Shown: positions 1-5,171 of the stretch, in pieces
Layout: every line of letters starts with the position of its first letter
Numbering within the stretch: the stretch's first letter is position 1
The notes under the pieces: model-generated
Told to the model about the DNA's origin: nothing
The model's input: the letters and a program-made list of their open reading frames with translations, nothing else
Databases searched by the model: none
DNA from: Lysobacterales bacterium
GTDB taxonomy: Bacteria > Pseudomonadota > Gammaproteobacteria > Xanthomonadales > SZUA-36
Reading direction: 5' to 3'
Assembly: GCA_030637665.1 (NCBI GenBank)
Contig: DAOWGA010000343.1
Coordinates: forward strand, 1 to 5,171
DNA: 5,171 nt
Program-made: the position numbers and the translations under genes

Positions 1-320
1 CTCAACCGGGTACCATGTCAGCCTCTGTGGTGACGACCAATTCAGCCACCGTCAGCTGGGGCGCCTCCACCGACCCCGATAGTGATCTCATCACCTACCA
101 GGTCGACTACCGCCCCAATGGCCAGGTGGCGTGGATCGATGGCGGCAGCACGGCCACCACCAGCCAGCCACTGAGCAGCTTGACCTCCGACAAATCCTAT
201 GATGTACGAGTGACGCCCAATGACGGCACCGAGGACGGTCCCAGCCGCACTACCCTGAACCTGTTCCAGACGGATATTGATGTCGATTTGATTTTCAGAG
301 ATAGTTTTGAAACTAAGTAA
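1..320 (+). CDS. Fibronectin type III domain protein, C-terminal end (5' partial)
   Basis: This is the last ~105 residues of a larger protein. The frame is open to the left edge and enters as QPGT before the first Met at 15, so that Met is probably internal. Residues up to about TLNLFQ form one FN3 beta-sandwich: a start like SATVSWGASTDPDSD, a central TYQVDYRP strand, and the late YDVRVTPNDG strand typical of the fold. FN3 domains are usually non-catalytic spacers or binding modules in exported proteins. After the domain comes a short acidic linker and the end DLIFRDSFETK. This resembles the IFxDGFE tails I recall on many secreted proteins of Xanthomonadales-like bacteria, with Ser in place of the usual Gly; its sorting role is not something the sequence proves. 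The protein is probably extracellular or surface-bound. Whatever lies upstream, such as an enzyme domain or more FN3 repeats, is outside the window. It converges with the minus-strand redox unit. Confidence 0.8.
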   Translation, partial: QPGTMSASVVTTNSATVSWGASTDPDSDLITYQVDYRPNGQVAWIDGGSTATTSQPLSSLTSDKSYDVRVTPNDGTEDGPSRTTLNLFQTDIDVDLIFRDSFETK

Positions 321-328
321 TTTCAAAA
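305..328. repeat. AT-rich inverted repeat across the stop codon of the FN3 gene
   Basis: TTTTGAAA at 305-312 is matched by its reverse complement TTTCAAAA at 321-328, with an 8-base loop that contains the TAA stop (318-320). The stem is perfect but has one G:C pair per arm and no following T run. It could be a weak 3'-end hairpin, but it lacks the form of a classical intrinsic terminator. The rest of the 321-458 gap shows no gene that I can support. Confidence 0.3.
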
Positions 329-433
329 ACCTGAAATCAGGAGCAGATCTTTGACAATGCTCAAATTGGGAGAATATTGCCATACAGGCCCGCTTTAGCC
401 AGTGCTCTGGATGACCGGCGCGATGCCAATACC

Positions 434-454
434 AAAAAAGCCCAATTGCAGGGG
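434..454 (-). terminator. Weak candidate 3' end signal of the three-gene redox unit
   Basis: Just past the TAA of the reductase fusion gene (459-461), the minus strand reads CCC, a 7-base loop, GGG, C, then six T (439-434). The core stem is only 3 bp. An outer pairing of AATACC (428-433, plus strand) with GGTATT (453-458) could compete with it or enclose it. The position and T run fit an intrinsic terminator, but the stem is too weak to be confident. Confidence 0.22.
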
Positions 455-458
455 TATT

Positions 459-2552
459 TTATATATCGAGTACGACCTCGTCGTCTCCGCAAGGTGGTTT
501 TGGGTAGGAGCAACATATTAACGCCTCGCCCTCCTCCGGAGCGGTCATCGGGGATTCCAGGTAATCAACCTCGCCAGCCAGAATTACTGTTGAGCAGGTC
601 TGGCATATCCCCGACCTGCAACTGTAAGCCGGCCGCAAACCTTCAGACTCCGCCAGGTCGAGCAAAGTACCTTTGGTCGGATCCCATGTCGCTTCTTTTG
701 CGGATCTGGCAAACCGCACCGGTACCGGTGGCCGGTCCGCCAGGTTTTCAGCCAGCCCGACAGTTTTGCCGGGTTGTTCCCTCAGAAGAGTGGCGCCGGC
801 GCCGAAAAACTCGTAGTGGATTCTTTCGTCCGAGACCTTGAGATCCTTCAAACCTTCGTAAAGCGATTGCAAAAAGGGCAGTGGGCCGCACATATAGAAT
901 TCGTAGTCGTCTAATGGCAACAGGGATTTGATCAGGTCCATGTCCACATGGCCTGTACTATCGTATTGTTTACCTTCGATATCATCTTCGGCCGGCTGGC
1001 TGTAGCGCACATGCACATTCAGACAAGGATTATCTGAAGCAAGCTCGCGCACCTTCCGGTCAAATGCATGGACTTTGCCGTTTATGGCGCCGTGGATAAA
1101 CCATACTGGCCGGCTGCGACCGCAGCTATGACTGTCTTTGATAAGTTGCTCAAGCATGCTGATCATCGGTGTCAGACCCACTCCACCGCTGAGCAGCACG
1201 ACGGGCCGGCTGCCGGACTCGTCCAGGGTAAACTTGCCCCGCGGCGCCATGGCACGGATCGTGCTTCCTACTGTCACTTGATCGTGAAACCAGGCGGACG
1301 CCATACCGGGAGGTAAATCAGGCTGTGCGGGCGGCTCTCTTTTGATGGACAAGCGGTAATAACTACCGTTGGGAGCATTCGAAATCGTGTAGGTTCTCCG
1401 GATCGGTGATGACGTGCCGGGAGGCTGAATCTCGATGGGTAGAAACTGCCCTGCTTTATGACAGCCCACCCGTGATCCTTCCTTTGGCTCAAGATAGAAC
1501 GAAGTGATTACCTCGCTTTCTCTTTTCACTTTTGCCACGGTGTAGCTGTGATAGACGTTGGCGGTCTCGAGTTCGTGTAACTTTGCCTCGACTTCATCCC
1601 ATGAACCCGTCTGATCAAGGCTTGCTGAGTAATCAATAAAATTCCAGTGGATGGGCATCGCGTTTTCGACCAGGATGCCTTCGTCCAGGGTGAACCTGAC
1701 CAGGCGCTCCGCGCCGGCGAAGGCCCGGCGTTCTTCGCTGTCCCAGATAATCTCTGCAGAACATGTCAGGTATAAGAGATCACCTTGTTCGAAATCAATG
1801 AACAATAATCCGGCCCGGGGGTTGAGCAGAATATTGCCCATGGTGTTGAAATGATAGTTACCCGAGAAGTCCGGGAAAGTCAGCTTGTTTTCATCGTCAA
1901 TACGCACAAATCCAGGCTTGCCACCCCGGTGGGAAACATCCACACCCTGGTTTGCATCGCCGGAATTGTCTGAAAAGTGGGTTGCAATAAAGAAATTGTC
2001 AGCCTGTGAAATGATTTTTCGAACCCGTTCATCAAATCTGTGCACAGGCCGAACCGGACGGGTTTCGCCAATTTGATCGACGGCAGGCAAGAACTCAAAA
2101 TCACGGGCCTGTATGTATTGCGGACAATTTCCGAAAGCCTGGTGCACACCAATCCTGAATTGACCATCGCCCATCCGTGTCACTTCACCGTTCAGGCGAT
2201 TGCGCCGGCGAGTCGAGTACTCGATACCGAGCATGCCTACATTCACACCCTGGGCCAGATTTTCGTTCAATGGATCAGCAAAAATGGGCCGTGAATGAAT
2301 CTCCAGCGTGTGTGGGTCAGGGGAGTTCAAAAAACCGGGGCGTCCCACCAGGACTGAAGCCCAGGGACGCCCTGATTTGTCAACCGACCCCATCAACAAC
2401 ATGGGCAGTTGTGAATAAAATTGGCGATGATCGCCCGGCATGTAATCGCGGATGAACCGTTGTCCCACGTTCTCGACCTGCTCGCGAACGCCGAGTTGCG
2501 ATTGGATCTGTTGCTCTCCCGGGTGGAAAGGTGAGGGTAAGGCATTCATCAT
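459..2552 (-). CDS. PNPOx-like flavin domain / FAD-NAD(P) ferredoxin reductase / 2Fe-2S ferredoxin fusion oxidoreductase
   Basis: This is a 697-residue three-module oxidoreductase. Residues ~10-320 resemble pyridoxamine-5'-phosphate-oxidase-like split-barrel proteins, including the NTMGNILLNPRAGLLFIDFE stretch (237-256); FMN binding is plausible but not shown. Residues ~335-580 form a ferredoxin-NADP reductase module: RRTYTIS (385-391) for FAD, GGVGLTPM (456-463) for NAD(P)H, and the late YMCGP (553-557). Residues ~605-697 form a plant-type 2Fe-2S ferredoxin with Cys645, Cys650, Cys653 (CX4CX2C) and Cys680 or 681 as cluster ligands. Electrons should flow from NAD(P)H via FAD to the cluster; the final acceptor is unknown. 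No signal peptide or membrane segment is evident, so it is probably cytoplasmic. The frame is open upstream to 2705, but that part overlaps the preceding gene and looks non-coding. ATG 2552 makes an ATGA overlap with the previous stop; ATG 2549 is equally possible. No clear Shine-Dalgarno is seen, which fits coupling. Confidence 0.88.
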   Translation of the reverse strand: MMNALPSPFHPGEQQIQSQLGVREQVENVGQRFIRDYMPGDHRQFYSQLPMLLMGSVDKSGRPWASVLVGRPGFLNSPDPHTLEIHSRPIFADPLNENLAQGVNVGMLGIEYSTRRRNRLNGEVTRMGDGQFRIGVHQAFGNCPQYIQARDFEFLPAVDQIGETRPVRPVHRFDERVRKIISQADNFFIATHFSDNSGDANQGVDVSHRGGKPGFVRIDDENKLTFPDFSGNYHFNTMGNILLNPRAGLLFIDFEQGDLLYLTCSAEIIWDSEERRAFAGAERLVRFTLDEGILVENAMPIHWNFIDYSASLDQTGSWDEVEAKLHELETANVYHSYTVAKVKRESEVITSFYLEPKEGSRVGCHKAGQFLPIEIQPPGTSSPIRRTYTISNAPNGSYYRLSIKREPPAQPDLPPGMASAWFHDQVTVGSTIRAMAPRGKFTLDESGSRPVVLLSGGVGLTPMISMLEQLIKDSHSCGRSRPVWFIHGAINGKVHAFDRKVRELASDNPCLNVHVRYSQPAEDDIEGKQYDSTGHVDMDLIKSLLPLDDYEFYMCGPLPFLQSLYEGLKDLKVSDERIHYEFFGAGATLLREQPGKTVGLAENLADRPPVPVRFARSAKEATWDPTKGTLLDLAESEGLRPAYSCRSGICQTCSTVILAGEVDYLESPMTAPEEGEALICCSYPKPPCGDDEVVLDI

Positions 2553-3391
2553 CGTGAGAGTAACCAAGCGCCCAGTAGGCCAAAAGCAATTAACGATCCG
2601 AGCGCCAGGGTCAGCACTGCGGCAATGCCACGCTGGTCCGCTGATAGCGGTGAGAACAATGTTGCGACGCGGCCAGCCAGGGCAATAGGAAATCCCGCTC
2701 GCCACAGATCGCTAACCGCTTGTGGGCCGCCCCGCTCCATCACCTCTTGTACCATTCCCATGGCCCGGGCCACCGGACCAATCAATGCCACGCTTTGAGT
2801 GCTTTGCGGTAAACGCCCGGCTGACACGGCTTCCAGAGCCTGGCGCAGCGGCTCCCTATCTGCTGCCCACAGCGAGCGGAAGAGTATTTTTCCGTGCTTG
2901 CTCGCCAATACCGTGGAGTTTGGTTTAGGGTCCAGCGCGCGATGCAAATTACCGTCTATGTTGTCGGCCACCACTGTCCATTCAATATGATAGAACTCCT
3001 TTAATGCCCTCGCATGCTCCAGTTTCTCTTCCATGGTTTCAGCCTGGGGAAAGTGCTCCCCTGGATGCGCTTCGCGTACATAGACCATGATGAATTCGAT
3101 CCACTTGCCGAACTCCTCGTATAAATCCTGCACAGACGGGGCAGCGCTCGCCGTGTTCGGGCACGTCATTGATCCGAAGATGAGCAGGACGGGCTTTTCA
3201 CCAAACACATCGGGGATTTCCAGGCAATCGCCGCTGGTAGTGATCAGTTCAAATGATGGCAGCGAGTCACCTGGACCCAGCGCCTGTTTACCAAAACTCA
3301 GGTCACTGAACAACAAACGGCTTGTAAATCGCTGGTAGCGATAAACATCGCCGGCGTCCGATACCTGCTGGTTGATGTTGGCTGGATTCAA
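2549..3391 (-). CDS. Deiodinase-like thioredoxin-fold protein with C-terminal membrane anchor
   Basis: The product has 280 residues. The core, ~37-190, is a thioredoxin fold most like iodothyronine deiodinases. IFGSMTCP (71-78) lines up with their NFGSCTUP active site, with Cys77 (codon TGC) where vertebrate enzymes have selenocysteine. VYVREAH (103-109) matches their IYIEEAH, VVAD (140-143) their VVVD, and GKILF (167-171) the late strand. The only other cysteine is Cys56, so there is no CXXC; a resolving partner would be Cys56 or another protein. In bacteria such proteins are usually called redoxin or deiodinase-like, and the activity is not known from sequence. Residues ~191-250 look helical, and 255-278 form a hydrophobic segment ending in Arg, suggesting a tail anchor with the catalytic domain in the cytoplasm. 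The start is TTG at 3391: it overlaps the OsmC stop by 4 bp, and the next Met is inside the active-site loop, too late for the fold. Confidence 0.82.
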   Translation of the reverse strand: MNPANINQQVSDAGDVYRYQRFTSRLLFSDLSFGKQALGPGDSLPSFELITTSGDCLEIPDVFGEKPVLLIFGSMTCPNTASAAPSVQDLYEEFGKWIEFIMVYVREAHPGEHFPQAETMEEKLEHARALKEFYHIEWTVVADNIDGNLHRALDPKPNSTVLASKHGKILFRSLWAADREPLRQALEAVSAGRLPQSTQSVALIGPVARAMGMVQEVMERGGPQAVSDLWRAGFPIALAGRVATLFSPLSADQRGIAAVLTLALGSLIAFGLLGAWLLSR

Positions 3392-3831
3392 GGATCGTTC
3401 CGCTTGCCGAATGTTGCGTTGTCCTCAAATGCGACACCATGCGCCAGGGTCTTGTGTACCGGGCAACGTTGGGCGATTTGCCTCAGGCGCTTGCGCTGCG
3501 CCTCATCGAAATCGCCCTCGATATGAACGTTGCTGGTAATTTTTTCGATATATCCCTTATCAGGCTTGTCACAGTCTTTGCAATCATCAGCGTGGACACT
3601 CGAGAAATCGTAGCTGGTGCTGACGGATTCAAGCGGGAGCCCCTTGTAGTGGCAGTACCATGAAATCGTTACGCAGGTACAGGCAGCAAGGGAACCCAGC
3701 AGCAACTCGTAGGGGTTGGGCCCTGTATCGCTGCCGCCGGCACTCAGTGGTTCATCAGCCTTCCATTCGTGCCGTCCGTTGGATAGCTGCACGGCCATCC
3801 CCGATATAAGTATTGCAGTTATACGAGCCAT
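3388..3831 (-). CDS. OsmC family protein (thiol-dependent peroxidase-like)
   Basis: The product has 147 residues, a normal full length for OsmC/Ohr-like proteins. Family members reduce organic or other hydroperoxides with a pair of cysteines, usually as cytoplasmic dimers. The two expected cysteines are present: Cys51 in LLLGSLAACT (44-52) on the central helix, and Cys123 in RCPVHKTL (122-129). The GPNPYELLLGSLAAC context (37-51) is typical. Extra cysteines are Cys53, Cys60 and a CKDC pair (84-87), in a loop I recall from the proteobacterial OsmC branch that carries DCxxC, rather than from Ohr itself. The substrate cannot be told from sequence. ATG 3831 is the natural start; the minus strand shows GGCGGGA a few bases upstream as a poor ribosome site. 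This is the first gene of the three-gene unit, and its TGA overlaps the TTG of the deiodinase-like gene. Confidence 0.9.
   Translation of the reverse strand: MARITAILISGMAVQLSNGRHEWKADEPLSAGGSDTGPNPYELLLGSLAACTCVTISWYCHYKGLPLESVSTSYDFSSVHADDCKDCDKPDKGYIEKITSNVHIEGDFDEAQRKRLRQIAQRCPVHKTLAHGVAFEDNATFGKRNDP
3397..3403 (-). promoter_or_regulatory. Possible ribosome binding site for the TTG-started deiodinase-like gene
   Basis: The minus strand reads GCGGAAC (3403-3397), with GGAA six bases before the TTG at 3391. It is a partial Shine-Dalgarno inside the end of the OsmC gene. Together with the TTGA stop/start overlap, it supports the rare TTG start. Confidence 0.35.
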
Positions 3832-3842
3832 TATCTGAATCC

Positions 3843-3884
3843 CGCCATTGATTCTGTTTACAATTAAGTATAGGCGGAATGGCG
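3843..3884. repeat. Inverted repeat flanking the candidate promoter of the redox unit
   Basis: CGCCATT (3843-3849) is matched by its reverse complement AATGGCG (3878-3884), with 28 bases between the arms. The arms bracket the TATACT box, a layout seen in some operators. Seven base pairs at this distance could arise by chance, and I do not recognise the site of any known regulator. Confidence 0.25.
3867..3872 (-). promoter_or_regulatory. Candidate -10 box of the three-gene redox unit
   Basis: TATACT on the minus strand (3872-3867) lies 35 bases before the OsmC start, which would give a leader of roughly 30 bases. No good -35 lies 16-18 bases upstream (the sequence there is like ACAACA), so if this is the promoter it is weak or depends on an activator. 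It is the best -10 match I found by eye in the 129-base gap. Confidence 0.3.
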
Positions 3885-3905
3885 CAAACTGTTGTTGCCT
3901 GCCTG

Positions 3906-3941
3906 AAAAAGGGTCGGATCAGCACGCAATGAGCGAGACCC
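3906..3941 (-). terminator. Probable intrinsic terminator of ppc
   Basis: On the minus strand, 19 bases after the ppc TAA, GGGTC (3941-3937) is followed by a 21-base loop and GACCC (3915-3911), then directly five T (3910-3906). The T run and position fit Rho-independent termination. The stem is short (5 bp) and the loop long, so termination may be partial. It would separate ppc from the redox unit downstream. Confidence 0.42.
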
Positions 3942-3960
3942 GGCATTTATCCAAAGTCAT

Positions 3961-5171
3961 TTAGCCGGTATTCTGGATGCCGAGTGCGATGCCTTTGACG
4001 GTCGACTTGAGCGCCTCCAGCAGTTGGTCATCTTCACGTCCGCCTTCGCGCCAGCGCCGCAGCAGGTCAATTTGCAAAAGGTGGAGCGGATCTACATAGG
4101 GATTACGCAGGCGTATATTGCGCTGCAGCACCCGTTGATCATCCAGCAATTGTTCCAGGCCTTTTAGTTCCAGTATCCGGCTGGTAGCAAGGTGGAATTC
4201 TGCCTCGATGCGATTGAAGAATTGGTTCTGGTCCCCCTGCACCAATGCGGTATAGCGACGACCAATGCCCAGTTCGGACTTGGCCAGTACCATTTCCACG
4301 TCGTTGACCATGGCCTGGAAAAAAATCTGCCGGGCCAGCATTTCACGAATGGATTCGATACCGAATTTTTCAATGGCATGATCAAGTGCGGTACCGAAAC
4401 CAAAGACGCCGGGAAACCCGACCCGGATCTGGGCCCAGGAGAAAACCCAGGGAATGGCTCTCAGATTTTCAATTCCTTCTCCAGAGCGGCGGGAGGATGG
4501 GCGCGAGCCGATGTTGAGGCGTTCGATCACGTCAATCGGTGTTGTACCACGAAAATAACCGGGAAATGCAGAGTCGTCGTACACCATGCTTCTGAAATGG
4601 CGGCGTGAAATCTGCGCCATGAAAGACATGATTGCGCTTTCCTCGCCGTTCAGTCCCGCAGCTTCTCCTTGCATGCTGTGTGTCAGCGTGGCGCCCGTCA
4701 TCAGTTCCAGGTTGCGCAGCGCAATGAAGCGCACACCGTATTTCTGGTTGATTACTTCACCCTGTTCGGTCAGTCGCAGAAATCCGTTCACGGTTCCCGG
4801 TGGAGCGCCGAGTATGCCGTTGACCAGGTTGCCTCCGCCCCGGCTGACCGTCCCGCCGCGGCCGTGGAAGAACACGATATCCACTTTCTGCTCCTGCCCT
4901 ACCCCGACCAGTTGCCGCTGGGCTTCGTGCAAGGCCCAGCGGGAAGCAACAATGCCGCTGTCCTTGTTGCTATCGGAATAGCCCACCATCACGGCCTGGA
5001 GGTTTCTGAGGCCCTTCAGGTGGGCCCGATACACATCCAGGGCAAGCAGCCCCTTGATGATGTCTGCGCCGGCTGTAAGATCATCGACGGTCTCGAGCAA
5101 GGGTGCGACATCCAGGTGCTTTGACGCGCCCAGATGCGGGCTGGCAATTTCGGCCAGGGCCAGCGCGGTCA
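3961..5171 (-). CDS. ppc: Phosphoenolpyruvate carboxylase, C-terminal part (5' partial)
   Basis: About 402 C-terminal residues are present, a little under half of the usual ~880-940; the frame runs off the right edge. The enzyme adds bicarbonate to phosphoenolpyruvate to give oxaloacetate, refilling the TCA cycle from the cytoplasm. Visible signatures are VMVGYSDSNKD (4992-4960), FFHGRGGTVSRGG (4872-4834), RLTEQGEVINQKYG, LNIGSRP with the following RAIPWVFSWAQ, and the family ending GIQNTG before the TAA. From the E. coli enzyme I recall Arg587, Lys773, Arg832 and Asn881 as aspartate-inhibitor ligands. Counterparts are visible here: the second Arg of the HGRGG loop, Lys in MVLAKSEL, Arg in IRLRNPYVDP and Asn in QNTG. 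Aspartate feedback is therefore plausible. The glycine loop reads TVSRGG where E. coli has SIGRGG. In this region it is clearly diverged from the E. coli enzyme, and there is no sign of decay. The catalytic N-terminal half is not visible. Confidence 0.96.
   Translation of the reverse strand, partial: TALALAEIASPHLGASKHLDVAPLLETVDDLTAGADIIKGLLALDVYRAHLKGLRNLQAVMVGYSDSNKDSGIVASRWALHEAQRQLVGVGQEQKVDIVFFHGRGGTVSRGGGNLVNGILGAPPGTVNGFLRLTEQGEVINQKYGVRFIALRNLELMTGATLTHSMQGEAAGLNGEESAIMSFMAQISRRHFRSMVYDDSAFPGYFRGTTPIDVIERLNIGSRPSSRRSGEGIENLRAIPWVFSWAQIRVGFPGVFGFGTALDHAIEKFGIESIREMLARQIFFQAMVNDVEMVLAKSELGIGRRYTALVQGDQNQFFNRIEAEFHLATSRILELKGLEQLLDDQRVLQRNIRLRNPYVDPLHLLQIDLLRRWREGGREDDQLLEALKSTVKGIALGIQNTG

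Noticed and set aside
351..379. A perfect TTGACA (351-356) as a plus-strand -35 box
   Set aside because: At 16-18 bases spacing the -10 would be AATATT or ATATTG, a poor match, and no credible plus-strand gene lies downstream.
42..383. Minus-strand open frame opposite the FN3 gene
   Set aside because: The plus-strand frame encodes a clear FN3 domain; the opposite frame is an Ala/Gly-rich shadow.
377..841. A 154-codon plus-strand open frame starting at TTG
   Set aside because: It is antisense to the ferredoxin and reductase end of the fusion gene, has a proline- and arginine-rich composition without domain character, and overlaps strongly supported coding sequence.
2553..2705. N-terminal extension of the fusion oxidoreductase to a GTG at 2705
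   Set aside because: The extra 51 residues overlap the C-terminal membrane segment of the preceding gene, resemble no PNPOx N-terminus, and the ATGA junction gives a natural start.
3161..3163. Possible selenocysteine codon at the deiodinase-like active site
   Set aside because: The codon is TGC on the minus strand, an ordinary cysteine, so no recoding is needed.
3848..3863. FNR-like palindrome TTGATTCTGTTTACAA upstream of osmC
   Set aside because: The half-sites are separated by 6 bases rather than 4 and the second half is imperfect (TACAA rather than ATCAA), so it does not fit the FNR/CRP-family consensus.
4192..5124. Long plus-strand open frames opposite ppc
   Set aside because: They are antisense to unmistakable PEP carboxylase sequence and show no protein-family features; they are shadows of a GC-rich gene.

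Overview
The window looks like chromosomal DNA from a proteobacterium, most likely a gammaproteobacterium. This is inferred from gene content and protein style: a biotin-independent phosphoenolpyruvate carboxylase, a proteobacterial-type OsmC protein, and a secreted protein ending in a motif I associate with Xanthomonadales-like and marine gammaproteobacteria. The DNA is moderately GC-rich by eye. I cannot name a genus. No RNA gene, CRISPR array, insertion sequence or integrase was seen.

Layout, left to right. Positions 1-320 (+) hold the 3' end of a fibronectin type III domain protein, probably exported. A short convergent gap (321-458) follows. From 459 to 3831, three genes on the minus strand form one tightly packed unit. 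Read in the direction of transcription they are: an OsmC-family protein (3831-3388), a deiodinase-like thioredoxin-fold protein with a C-terminal membrane anchor (3391-2549), and a large fusion of a PNPOx-like flavin domain, a ferredoxin-NAD(P) reductase module and a 2Fe-2S ferredoxin (2552-459). Both junctions overlap by 4 bp (TTGA, then ATGA), so translational coupling is likely. A 129-base gap (3832-3960) holds a probable terminator for the gene behind it and the likely promoter of the unit. From 3961 to the right edge, minus strand, is the C-terminal part of phosphoenolpyruvate carboxylase (ppc).

How the genes may work together. The three-gene unit combines a thiol peroxidase-like protein (OsmC), a membrane-anchored thioredoxin-fold protein with a deiodinase-type active site (Cys where vertebrate enzymes have selenocysteine), and a self-contained NAD(P)H-to-FAD-to-2Fe-2S electron chain joined to a PNPOx-like flavin domain. 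This suggests a redox or detoxification system in which the reductase powers a thiol-based or dehalogenation-like reaction. The substrate is unknown, and the functional link is inference from gene order and domain content. The ppc gene is anaplerotic housekeeping and probably a separate transcription unit.
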